Translations under genes and position numbers: made by a program
The notes under the pieces: generated by a model
Database searches by the model: none
Seen by the model: only the letters and a program-made list of their open reading frames with translations
What the model was told of the DNA's origin: nothing
Assembly (NCBI GenBank): GCA_016840025.1
Contig: JAEOTF010000454.1
Span: forward strand, 1 to 19,654
Direction: 5' to 3'
DNA from: Candidatus Hodarchaeota archaeon
GTDB lineage: Archaea > Asgardarchaeota > Heimdallarchaeia > Hodarchaeales > YT1-039
Length of the DNA stretch: 19,654 bases
Part shown: positions 7,833-15,383 of the stretch, piece after piece
Position numbering within the stretch: position 1 is the first letter of the stretch
How the letters are laid out: every line of letters starts with the position of its first letter

Positions 7833-7902
7833 TACAAATTATTACTAATTTTTAGAGATAAATGTGATGAAACTTTGCTAAAGGGGTTATTAGTAATTTG
7901 TA
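7833..7902. promoter_or_regulatory. Inverted repeat upstream of the HTH regulator
   Basis: TACAAATTATTACTAA at 7833-7848 is mirrored by TTAGTAATTTGTA at 7890-7902: the reverse complement of the second matches the first apart from a 3-base TTA insertion. The arms are 41 bases apart and lie 77-146 bases upstream of the regulator's start. A two-site operator bound by the regulator itself is a reasonable guess. The DNA is AT-rich, so chance is possible. Confidence 0.3.
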
Positions 7903-8030
7903 TTCTTTCTATGGTATCTAATTTGGACTGAATGTTTTAAACTCATCCTAGATGTATTATCCAATATATATTTATAGATGTTAATCAATCAATTAAACTG
8001 ATTGGAAGAATTTAGCATTTTTATTATCGT

Positions 8031-8936
8031 TTAAATGAGTCCTCGGTCTATTAAAGACCTAAACTCCTCAAATGAGAGTTTTCCACCAGATTTAAACTTA
8101 CCAAGGGCATCTTCAGCCTTCTCTTCCATTCTTTCTTTTGCTGCAGCTTGCTGCTTCTCGCGGTGTTCGTGACGAATTTTAGAAATTTGTGTACTTAATT
8201 CTCGAATAGTTTGAATCAGTTCAACATATTCTTGATGAGTTGCATCTGCTTCTTTCTTTTTGATTAAAAACTCTTGATGACTTTTATCCGCCTCTTTTCG
8301 GATTTCATCGGCTTTTTTAAACGCTTGAACCATCTCTCTATGATGATGACGAGAGTTTTTAGAACTTGCGCGTAATTCATGATTGATTGAGCGAAGCTTT
8401 GCTCTCATTGACTTTGATTTTCTAAAAGATTCACCAATTTCTCGATTTATAGATTCTACTTCTTCTTCAAACTTTAATTGATTTTCTAGCCTAGCGATTT
8501 GTTCCACACAAGACTTTTCTTCTTCTAAACCCAAGTTACTTGTGGTTTGAAGTTTCCATTCCAAACTATGAATCATTTTCCGTAGTTTATGAGCACTTAA
8601 ACGTCGTTTGGAGGATTTTTCGCTATCAGAATCTGTTAATTGTGACTTTTGCTGGTTTAGATCGCTTAACCGTTCTTTAAGCAGGTTTATTGCAGCTTGA
8701 ATCTCGTCACGTTCTTTTTTAAGCGTAGAAATCTTTTCATTTTCCGTGGGTCTGGAATTGCGTTGCTCTTTTGCATAAGAAATAAGATCTATTACCTCTG
8801 AATTGAGGTCATTTCTTCTTTTTGCTAATTCAGAGACAAGACTATTCAATTCTTCCCTTTTCTGGCGAATGTCCCGCGATTTAGCGTCTATTTCCGCAAT
8901 TCTTTTATTTAATGCTTCCATTGAACTTTTCTGCAT
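8031..8936 (-). CDS. Archaeal coiled-coil protein (COG1340-like)
   Basis: A 301-residue protein that is almost entirely heptad-repeat coiled coil from about residue 5 to 265, rich in Glu, Lys, Arg and Gln, with no membrane segment. The C-terminal cap KFKSGGKLSFEEFRSLIDRGLI is the recognisable end of a widespread archaeal family whose members are sometimes mislabelled phosphoserine phosphatase. The function is unknown; a structural or chromosome/ribosome-associated role has not been shown. AGGAGAAC is well placed as a ribosome-binding site before the ATG at 8936. A perfect 8-bp dyad lies about 42 bases upstream. It is divergent from the SerK-like gene. Confidence 0.75.
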   Translation of the reverse strand: MQKSSMEALNKRIAEIDAKSRDIRQKREELNSLVSELAKRRNDLNSEVIDLISYAKEQRNSRPTENEKISTLKKERDEIQAAINLLKERLSDLNQQKSQLTDSDSEKSSKRRLSAHKLRKMIHSLEWKLQTTSNLGLEEEKSCVEQIARLENQLKFEEEVESINREIGESFRKSKSMRAKLRSINHELRASSKNSRHHHREMVQAFKKADEIRKEADKSHQEFLIKKKEADATHQEYVELIQTIRELSTQISKIRHEHREKQQAAAKERMEEKAEDALGKFKSGGKLSFEEFRSLIDRGLI

Positions 8937-8977
8937 TCTATTTGTTCTCCTAACAATCTGCGACAGTCATGGGTACC

Positions 8978-9000
8978 AAATCCTAGGAAAGATAGGATTT
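8978..9000. promoter_or_regulatory. Perfect dyad in the 8937-9281 divergent promoter region
   Basis: AAATCCTA (8978-8985) and TAGGATTT (8993-9000) form a perfect 8-bp inverted repeat around a 7-base loop, 42 bases upstream of the coiled-coil gene. Its core, ATCCT-N9-AGGAT, resembles the ATCCT-N8-AGGAT core of the dyad before the GTPase gene at 5150-5175. The rest of the 345-base region is AT-rich spacer that must hold both divergent promoters; GGAG at 9270-9273 serves the plus-strand gene. Confidence 0.4.
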
Positions 9001-9281
9001 CCCAAAACACTAAGAAATTAATAACTTTTGCGCACACGAATGTTAGTTTGTTCAAATCTCCAAAAACCTATTTTATGCCTCTTTTATGGAAAATAACGTT
9101 TATTTGTCGTTTTTATTTGTTTTAATGGCGTAAAGTCCTTATTTTCAGAACAGATAAGTCATTAATAACGGTTAGAAGGTTCTATGAATACAAGGTGAAT
9201 GAATAAATACTGCTATTAATTTTGCTATTTTTTAGGATTTTCACAAAATACACTTATTTGGCTTTATATGGAGATTTTCTC

Positions 9282-10004
9282 ATGTTTGTTGAAAAAAGAA
9301 CTGATAAAAGAGATGTACCATTCAAAGAAATGCCCATTCAGATGCTTAACCTGAACTCATTAAAACCACATGAAGCCCTCGTAAGGCAAGAACTCGAAGC
9401 CTTCAAGAAAAGCGTCACAGAATTAGGAATATTCTATATGCCTGCTCTCGTGACATCAGAAGATTATGTCATCATTGATGGTCATCATCGCTGGGCTGGG
9501 CTTAAGGAACTAGGAGCTAAGAGAATACCGTGTATTGTATTAGAATATCTAACTAATGATTCAATCCAGCTCGATTCATGGTACCCAATTGTTTTAGGTG
9601 ATCCAAATATTATTCTTCGGCTACCTACCAGTGATTTCTTAGTCAAAATTGAGAAACTTTCTTCCAAAACTGAGGTCATCAATGAAGTTAGACATGGAAA
9701 GGGAGAGTTCGGCCTTCTATGCCAAGATGGTAATAATTATCTAGTTTTTGCAGATTTTCAAAAGATCACCGATATTATTCAGAACTCGGATGAACTCCAA
9801 CTAGGTTATATTGATACGGCTGAAAGTGCTATTAAGGAAATTGAACAGAAAAGGGCGGATTTTAGCTTAATTAGAAAACCCCTAACAAAAAAAAAGGTAG
9901 TCGAAACGGCAAAAATTGGGAAAATTTTTCCTCCTAAATCAACACGACATATACTACCCTTCAGATATCAAGATATAGAAGTAAAATATGAGGATCTCTT
10001 CTAA
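9282..10004 (+). CDS. ParB/Srx-fold protein, probable free serine kinase (SerK-like)
   Basis: A 240-residue ParB N-terminal-domain protein. The key motif is IIDGHHRWAGLKELG (Asp66, His68, His69, Arg70), with LKPHEAL (Glu31) ahead of it. In Thermococcus SerK, which phosphorylates free L-serine using ADP to make O-phosphoserine for cysteine synthesis, a Glu near residue 30 and the Asp of the DGHHR motif are, from memory, catalytic; both are present here. No DNA-binding HTH of true ParB is visible. The C-terminus STRHILPFRYQDIEVKYEDLF looks like a closing segment of this family. I chose the ATG at 9282 because GGAG lies 8 bases upstream and the upstream codons (from 9222) look non-conserved. Substrate identity is inferred. 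Confidence 0.6.
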   Translation: MFVEKRTDKRDVPFKEMPIQMLNLNSLKPHEALVRQELEAFKKSVTELGIFYMPALVTSEDYVIIDGHHRWAGLKELGAKRIPCIVLEYLTNDSIQLDSWYPIVLGDPNIILRLPTSDFLVKIEKLSSKTEVINEVRHGKGEFGLLCQDGNNYLVFADFQKITDIIQNSDELQLGYIDTAESAIKEIEQKRADFSLIRKPLTKKKVVETAKIGKIFPPKSTRHILPFRYQDIEVKYEDLF

Positions 10005-10510
10005 ATCTCAAAATTATGAGTGGTAGTGACATATTCAAGAAATAAAACTCCTCAATTATGTTCCGATTATAGAAAGAATAACAGTAACACCAAGTTATCT
10101 TTTAGATTGGAGATTTTCCAGAGATAAAGTCCTAACAGCTAGAACTTTTTCGGGTCTTTATTAGAGAGGAGGGGTACAGCATTATAGAAACCTTTCAATA
10201 AAGGCTAGGCTCAATAAAAACAAGGAATTTGAGAATGCAGCGTGCATTAATAGACAAATACTGCTAAAGGCATCTAACCAGAATGTAAAATACCAAAATC
10301 TCACTATGGCATAGCAAGGGCGACAAATATAGACTCGATTCGAGCTGAATAAACTAATGTTAGCACCTACAAAAGCCATAACGGGCAGTAAACCCATTCA
10401 TTGGCAGGTAAACAATGATGTTGATTTGGGAAGATGGCAACTTATTTCAGTTTCCTTGTCTCTCCAGATATTAATCAGAAAAATCGGTTTGAGTCTTTGA
10501 GTTGATAACA
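10005..10510. other. Intergenic region without a supported gene
   Basis: About 500 bases with stops in every frame. Visible elements are small palindromes: AATGCA-GCG-TGCATT near 10234-10248 and CTCG-ATT-CGAG near 10332-10343. The open frame on the minus strand (10182-10397) has no ribosome-binding site or recognisable domain. It may be a decayed gene or the long upstream region of the membrane-protein pair. Confidence 0.35.
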
Positions 10511-10771
10511 ATGGGCAATTTTGATGATTGGACTGCTGGTTTCCTAGATATGTGGAATTTAATTCCAAATTTTGCTTGGAATCTGTTTCTCGCTGTTACA
10601 TGGGCAGTTCGAGCCCTTGCAATTGTTCTCATTGTGTGGAGTTTAGGTGAAATGCTCTTTTGGAATCGAAACGCGGGTTTCCGAAGGGTATTACTCTCCA
10701 GCTGTGTCTTACTAATTGTTACGGTTCCCTTTCTTATGTCGGAACAACCGCTTCAATGGCCTCACATCTGA
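10511..10771 (+). CDS. Small membrane protein, two predicted helices
   Basis: An 86-residue protein with a long hydrophobic stretch at about 20-50 (LFLAVTWAVRALAIVLIVWSLGEMLFW) and a second at about 61-77 (LLSSCVLLIVTVPFL), separated by a short basic loop (NRNAGFRR). I recognise no family. A TTG nine bases upstream of the ATG could also start it. It is followed after nine bases by another membrane-protein gene, so the two are probably one operon and may form a complex. Confidence 0.5.
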   Translation: MGNFDDWTAGFLDMWNLIPNFAWNLFLAVTWAVRALAIVLIVWSLGEMLFWNRNAGFRRVLLSSCVLLIVTVPFLMSEQPLQWPHI

Positions 10772-10780
10772 GGAAATAGT

Positions 10781-11344
10781 ATGAGTGACACAATTCCGAA
10801 TATTTGGGAATCAGTAGAAAATAATGTGCTCGAGCTTTGGTTAGCAGCGGAGCTGGGTTTCCTAAGAGTCTTTGTACCTCTAATAATTTATAGTTCTTTT
10901 GTATTAATTCTTATTATTCCCTTACTGGGAAGAATTGTTCTATGTTGGGGCGTTTTAGAATATACTTCTGAATGGCATACGAGGGAGGGACTTCGAAAAA
11001 TAGGAAGAGCAATATTTGTAATTTTAGTGATGGTGCTTCTCGAAGCATCAGTCCCCAGTAACATTAAAGTTTATCACGATAAGCTTTCTCTAAAGGAACT
11101 AAATTCGTTGGTTAGCTTTTTTGAGTTAATTGCAGATGGTTTGCTCTATCTTTGTGCTATGCTCTCTTTAATTGTTATTATGATCGCGTTATTAGGTATC
11201 CTGTTAGCAGATTCCAATCATTCTCGTAATCGTGCCTTTTCAAGACTCCAGAAAGGGGTGCTTGTCTTTCTTCTTATCATAGTCCCTATCTCACTCTCAT
11301 ATATGGCTATTAAATTCCCTCAATTTCCATCTATAAACAATTAA
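10781..11344 (+). CDS. Multi-pass membrane protein of unknown function
   Basis: A 187-residue protein with about four hydrophobic segments (about 28-52, 72-88, 119-147 and 162-179) joined by charged loops such as EYTSEWHTREGLRKIGR and DSNHSRNRAFSRLQK. No catalytic or transport motif is visible. GAGG eight bases before the ATG is a good ribosome-binding site. It forms a tight pair with the small membrane protein upstream. Its composition recalls the 184-residue membrane protein at 14755-15309, but I cannot show homology. Confidence 0.6.
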   Translation: MSDTIPNIWESVENNVLELWLAAELGFLRVFVPLIIYSSFVLILIIPLLGRIVLCWGVLEYTSEWHTREGLRKIGRAIFVILVMVLLEASVPSNIKVYHDKLSLKELNSLVSFFELIADGLLYLCAMLSLIVIMIALLGILLADSNHSRNRAFSRLQKGVLVFLLIIVPISLSYMAIKFPQFPSINN

Positions 11345-11611
11345 GGACCAGCAGTTCGCCCACCAATGTAAGTAATGAGCGGAGTATAGTATAAGAACAG
11401 TATTAGACCAATCATCCATTTCTGATTATACAGTTGAATCTATCCTGGCCTTTGGCTTCTCAAAAACATTTATTTATTTAAGATAAGAGAATCTATAACT
11501 CAGAATCACCAAAACTAAATGATTAACCACTCTCATCATATTTGATTACTTTATCAATTAAGCAGAAGCATTATTTTTATTTGAGTGAAACGAAAACAAT
11601 TTATATCATAA

Positions 11612-11719
11612 GGGCCGGTAGCTCAAGGGTCAATATCGCGATAATGATCCGGCAAAGCCTGGTAGAGCGCCTCCTTGGCATGGAGGAGGTCGAGGGTTCA
11701 AAGCCCTCCCGGTCCACCA
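11612..11719 (+). tRNA. tRNA-Ala (GGC) with a D-loop intron
   Basis: All arms can be drawn. The acceptor GGGCCGG (11612-11618) pairs with CCGGTCC (11709-11715), including G3:U70, the alanine identity pair. The D stem is GCTC/GAGC, the anticodon stem CCTCC/GGAGG with loop TTGGCAT (anticodon GGC, 11677-11679), and the T arm GAGGG-TTCAAAG-CCCTC. A73 and CCA (11717-11719) are encoded. Between the two D-stem strands lies an insertion of about 31 bases; removing it restores a normal AGCCTGGTA D-loop. It is likely transcribed alone. Confidence 0.9.
11625..11655 (+). other. Non-canonical tRNA intron in the D-loop
   Basis: An insertion of about 31 bases (boundaries ambiguous by one A) at the first D-loop position. 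It forms its own hairpin: GGGTCA (11627-11632 region) pairs with TGATCC, and TATCGCGATA makes a self-complementary tip. Archaeal tRNA introns outside position 37/38 are known and are cut by the splicing endonuclease at bulge-helix-bulge structures. Here I can only draw a relaxed form (GCT/AGC outer helix, 3- and 5-base internal loop, 6-bp inner helix), not a textbook motif. Confidence 0.7.
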
Positions 11720-11844
11720 ATGGCTTATTCTTATTTTGACCCTTAAAGGAAAAGTACCCCTTTACCAAAACTTCAATATTAACTTCGTAAAGTTTTAGAT
11801 CAAAAGATAAATAATACATTCTCTTTCGTTTTGGAGAGTTATCA

Positions 11845-12225
11845 ATGACTGAAACAGTCTCAAAAACGGCAAAAATTCAATGTCCATGTGGACGATCCAT
11901 CGAAGACGCTTCAGATTATAAGCTTCTCTTTTTGAAGAAAGAAATGAATGAAATTGACATTTTATGCCCAAATGACGCTTGTTATCTTCGTGAACTTGGT
12001 TTCGTTTTGTTTAGTATTAAAAATGAGAACCCCCAACTTAATAAAGCAAAATTTTATGTTCCTTACGTTACTTGGAACGCAGCACAGCTAGGAGAAGAAA
12101 AATCACGCAAAAAACTAAGAGAACACCTCATAACTCTCGTTAAAAAAGAGATAGACTGGGACAAAATTATTGAAGACATAAAAGATCTAGGAACAGAACA
12201 GAATCGAGCAATAGAATCAACCTAA
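11845..12225 (+). CDS. Small zinc-binding protein of unknown function
   Basis: A 126-residue protein with an N-terminal CxCG (Cys13, Cys15) and a second pair CPNDAC (Cys41, Cys46), likely one zinc site, followed by LRELGFV. The C-terminal half is a charged helical segment (EKSRKKLREHLITLVKKEIDWDKIIEDIKDL). It has no membrane segment or signal peptide. GGAGAG lies just before the ATG. I do not recognise a characterised family; a nucleic-acid or protein-binding role is a guess from the zinc motif. It lies alone downstream of the tRNA gene. Confidence 0.65.
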   Translation: MTETVSKTAKIQCPCGRSIEDASDYKLLFLKKEMNEIDILCPNDACYLRELGFVLFSIKNENPQLNKAKFYVPYVTWNAAQLGEEKSRKKLREHLITLVKKEIDWDKIIEDIKDLGTEQNRAIEST

Positions 12226-12286
12226 GGTCTTTTCTATATAGTATTATCTGCTTCTAGGGTTTGGATTAATTACTCTATAATGTAAA

Positions 12287-13777
12287 TTATGGGTCATGTT
12301 GAGCTGCAAGAAACATCTCTAAAGCACTCAAAACTGCTCCGTCAATAAAATAAATCCGTTCTCTCCCTGTAGCAAAGACTTTCACTGCACCACGCCCTTC
12401 AAGGTCTTTCATGTGATATCGAATTGACGCAACATTCATTCCAAGGATCTCACTAAGGCTACTATTGGTGATTCCAACTTTTACCTCTGAAATATGTTCC
12501 GATACATTACCAGTAACAGCAAGGGCTTCTCCAGCTGTTACAAGCAATTGGTTAAGGATAGTAAGCTTTGGTTGTTTGAGAATCAGAGGAGCTAAATTAC
12601 CACTTTCTTCAAAGAAATCTTGTTCTTTTGCAAAAGAACTCATTCTTTGAAAATAAGGAGATGAAGGCCTTAATTGGCCAAGACTAGAGAGTATTTGGGC
12701 AGCGATATCGTATTGATGGCGTCGAGCAACCATATCGACGGCTATATGGTCGATAGTTTGTTTACCACGCTTGTAAGCAAATGAAAATACCTGACTGCCC
12801 AATTCAAGAGCTAAACCTGGAATTCCACAAGAGTAAAAGGCTATATGCTTGAGTACTGATTCAGAAATTATGTTTCCAAAAGACCCTGATGTATGACGGC
12901 CTGCTGTGAGACGTTTTTTCAAAAAATTAACCATTTCAACCATTGAATGAAAAGGGTGAAGAATAAAATGATGATGCCCGAACTGGTTAAGAAATGTGCT
13001 TTGAGGAGATTGGAGAGATGAATATTGGCTTAAGGGCTCAGATTCTAATTGTACATCTTCACGTGAATTAGACTGGTTAGTAGTTTCAAGCCACTCTAAC
13101 TGTGAGTAAGTTAAGGTACCAATCACTATCGGGAAACTCTTAAAATCATCATGAAGGGTTCGTAAAACAATTGGCCAAAATCTATATGCAACAGCGATAT
13201 TGTCTACAAAAAGAAGGTCTAATTGTTCAAATTGGTCTTCATGCTTACTGACCCATTGTTGAAACTGTCGGTTGAAACTTTCAAAGTCAGTTTGGAGATT
13301 TCCTGTCTTTTTCACAGCCCAATCAATGGTGTCAACAAATAAAGAGCGAATATTAACGTTAGTGTCTTCAGGATGTGGTAACCCATCAAACATTTGATCC
13401 GTTATTTGGAGTAAGGTTGTTCGACCACTCTTAGCAGCGCCTACTACCAGTAAATGAAGCGGACGTAATGTTTGAGCAAAGAGCTCAGGATCGTTTACAG
13501 GGCGAGAGATAACAATTAAATCATCACGCTTCCTTAGTCGTTTTCCTACCTCCTCAAAAAAAATTCGAGTATGCTCTCGATCAAAATAGGCAAGTTCAGG
13601 GAATTTGAGTGGTAGGTTGGGTGAAAATGGATCGGACTGAAAGCCGAAAGCAGAAAAAGCCGATTCAGCTTCAAATGAGGACTTATAGCCGCTTCTAATA
13701 CGGTCTACAAACTCCCCCTTTGTTTTGAAGTAACTACCCTTCTGACCTTCAAAACGTTTTTTTGAATGTTTGTTCAA
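12287..13777 (-). CDS. P-loop ATPase-like protein with C-terminal winged HTH, Walker A Lys replaced by Arg
   Basis: A 496-residue protein. FGFQSDPFSP (about 44-53) resembles the FG..PF motif at the start of ExeA/TniB-like AAA ATPases. The Walker A reads GAAKSGRTT (113-121), with Arg119 in place of the essential Lys. A Walker B-like LDLLFVDN ends at Asp192-Asn193. An AAA-like lid region (YSCGIPGLALELGSQVF) follows. The C-terminus (about 435-485) is a winged helix: NSSLSEILGMNVASIRYHMKDLEGRGAVKV then a wing ATGRERIYFI. It therefore looks like a DNA-binding ATPase relative that may bind but poorly hydrolyse ATP. Start TTG at 13777 with AGGT upstream; there is no closer ATG. Confidence 0.65.
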   Translation of the reverse strand: MNKHSKKRFEGQKGSYFKTKGEFVDRIRSGYKSSFEAESAFSAFGFQSDPFSPNLPLKFPELAYFDREHTRIFFEEVGKRLRKRDDLIVISRPVNDPELFAQTLRPLHLLVVGAAKSGRTTLLQITDQMFDGLPHPEDTNVNIRSLFVDTIDWAVKKTGNLQTDFESFNRQFQQWVSKHEDQFEQLDLLFVDNIAVAYRFWPIVLRTLHDDFKSFPIVIGTLTYSQLEWLETTNQSNSREDVQLESEPLSQYSSLQSPQSTFLNQFGHHHFILHPFHSMVEMVNFLKKRLTAGRHTSGSFGNIISESVLKHIAFYSCGIPGLALELGSQVFSFAYKRGKQTIDHIAVDMVARRHQYDIAAQILSSLGQLRPSSPYFQRMSSFAKEQDFFEESGNLAPLILKQPKLTILNQLLVTAGEALAVTGNVSEHISEVKVGITNSSLSEILGMNVASIRYHMKDLEGRGAVKVFATGRERIYFIDGAVLSALEMFLAAQHDP

Positions 13778-13851
13778 TTTTATTTACCTGAACCTTTCTC
13801 ACTATTTTCATTATTTTCAGTGTTTTTTAAGGATACGAATAAATAGCTCTC

Positions 13852-13892
13852 TCTCGACTAATCTTATTTCTGAAATTTTTTTCTCGACTAAT
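13852..13892. repeat. TCTCGACTAAT direct repeat, 30-base period
   Basis: TCTCGACTAAT occurs at 13852-13862 and again at 13882-13892, exactly 30 bases (about three helical turns) apart, 75-115 bases upstream of the P-loop/wHTH gene. Same-face spacing suggests two copies of a protein-binding site, possibly for that gene's own wHTH product. Confidence 0.4.
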
Positions 13893-14268
13893 TGTATTAA
13901 TACCAAAATCAATGATACAATACAGTAAGAATTGCAGAAAGAAACAATTTTAAAATTATACTATACTAAGAAAGGGCAATTCCACTTCTTAATCCTTACT
14001 AGTTAATCCCATAAAAAGAACGGATAATTTTGTCGTTCTCTTTCTTAGAGAATCGGGTAAATAAATTCTTCCACAAAAAATCTCAGGTTCAGCAATCATG
14101 ACCCTATCTATAGTGGAGTAATTTTTTCTAAGTATTACACACACTTGATATTACTATTCAAAATATAGATGTTACATTCACAAACCTATTATAATTTAGC
14201 AACATACTTACATCTAGGGACGGATTGAGAAGTAATAAGTGATTTCAGTTCAAAAGTTTATACTTCGT
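13893..14268. other. AT-rich intergenic region
   Basis: No gene is visible. AGAACG and CGTTCT (around 14018-14041) form a 6-bp dyad. Stretches such as AAATTATACTATACTAAG near 13952-13970 could supply a promoter for the minus-strand ATPase gene. This stretch lies downstream of the pilin gene. Confidence 0.35.
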
Positions 14269-14466
14269 CTAGAAACCACCTAAATTCTGTAATGTTTGAT
14301 CAGCGTTATCAATAAACCAATCAAAAATACCTGTAATGACCCCTGCAACTAGTAAGAATGCAAAAAGTGCCAAACCTATTAGAATCCCCTCTTCAATAAG
14401 AGGAGACCCTCGTCTGTCTCGAATAAGGCGACCAATTAATCTTTTTAGTGACATCTTCATCACCAA
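14269..14466 (-). CDS. Flp/type IVb-like prepilin
   Basis: A 65-residue precursor with a type IV prepilin signature: a basic leader (KRLIGRLIRDRRG), a Gly before the expected prepilin-peptidase cut, then SPLIEEGILIGLALFAFLLVAGVITGIF, with Glu at position +5 of the mature protein and a ~22-residue hydrophobic helix. The tiny mature size and Asn/Gly-rich tail (DNADQTLQNLGGF) resemble Flp pilins. It would be cut at the membrane and assembled into a surface filament. The start is ambiguous between GTG 14466, ATG 14463 and ATG 14457; GGTGAT upstream favours an ATG. TTTAAATT at 14486-14493 (minus) is a possible TATA box. No assembly ATPase or platform gene lies in the window. Confidence 0.6.
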   Translation of the reverse strand: MVMKMSLKRLIGRLIRDRRGSPLIEEGILIGLALFAFLLVAGVITGIFDWFIDNADQTLQNLGGF

Positions 14467-14754
14467 TTAACTGTATGAAGAGAAGAATTTAAAGACCAAA
14501 ATTACTAATACAGTCGGCTTTATGAAGAAAACGAGTCTGTAGTAAACCATTGAAAAAAGTACAGAGATGTAATGAAATTTATGCGAATGCATGAAGTTAC
14601 TTCTATTAGATGATGGAAAATACTGGATGCATGTAGAAAATTATCATTTATTAGCTTTTGAAGGAAAAAAGTTATTATCACTCTTTTTCAATTTTATCTC
14701 CGTATAATGGGTCTTTTAGATGAGAAAAAAGCATTATTCCCATCTACTGTAATT

Positions 14755-15309
14755 TTACAGAGGAATTAGCTCCAGAATTCCTCCAGGGGGGAAAAAAACA
14801 ACCAAAATCCCCTGAAGTATACTAATTAACCCTATAGGGATTGCTACAGGGGGTGAAGCGAGTAATTCTCCAAAAAGTCGGCTGAGATCCTCAAATGATT
14901 TTAAATTAAGATAAATTAAAGCATTAACACCAAAGAAGAGCAGAGCTAGAATTCGATAATCATCACTTACAGAACCAGCGAAGACAACATAACCTGTGCA
15001 AATTCCAAAGCTAATTATTATTGCTATTAAAGCAGCCCAAGGAACAGATTTTATAGGTCTTAGAGTTAAGGCAAGCCCTACAAGAAGGAGCAAAGCAATG
15101 TTTAAGAGTTCACCGCTGTCCATTATTAGGAACATAGACATGAAGAGTCCAAAAAGCCCAACAGTGAAACCTATCCAACGTATCACTGATTCCCATGATT
15201 GAACATTCTCTTCAATAACACCAACAAGTCTCTCAATAAGAGCTAAGGAAGAGAATACGCCAGCTACGATAAGTGTTAGGCCAGTAGCAAGTTCTATCAA
15301 TTCGGTCAT
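14755..15309 (-). CDS. Multi-pass membrane protein of unknown function
   Basis: A 184-residue, strongly hydrophobic protein with about six membrane segments: about 5-27, 43-62, 69-84, 90-113, 117-136 and 153-173. The loops are short and carry a few acidic residues. I recognise no family. GAGG nine bases ahead of the ATG is a good ribosome-binding site. It lies 288 bases upstream of the pilin gene on the same strand, so a link to the pilus is possible but unproven. Confidence 0.55.
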   Translation of the reverse strand: MTELIELATGLTLIVAGVFSSLALIERLVGVIEENVQSWESVIRWIGFTVGLFGLFMSMFLIMDSGELLNIALLLLVGLALTLRPIKSVPWAALIAIIISFGICTGYVVFAGSVSDDYRILALLFFGVNALIYLNLKSFEDLSRLFGELLASPPVAIPIGLISILQGILVVFFPPGGILELIPL

Positions 15310-15334
15310 TCTGAAATATCCTCGGTTTTTTTCT

Positions 15335-15383
15335 CATTATTAGGCTTGAGCCTTAGATATCCCCAATCAAACCATTATTAGGC
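15335..15383. repeat. CATTATTAGGC direct repeat
   Basis: CATTATTAGGC occurs at 15335-15345 and 15373-15383, 38 bases apart. The first copy runs into a palindrome AGGCT-TG-AGCCT. The pair lies 26-74 bases upstream of the membrane-protein start on the minus strand, where a regulator could bind. Confidence 0.35.

Noticed and set aside
10182..10397. Possible 71-residue minus-strand protein
   Set aside because: No ribosome-binding site, biased Cys/Phe composition typical of a chance frame, and no neighbour on that strand.
11612..11660. Canonical bulge-helix-bulge splice motif in the tRNA
   Set aside because: I could not draw two 3-base bulges separated by a 4-bp helix; only a relaxed internal-loop form fits, so I do not claim the canonical motif.
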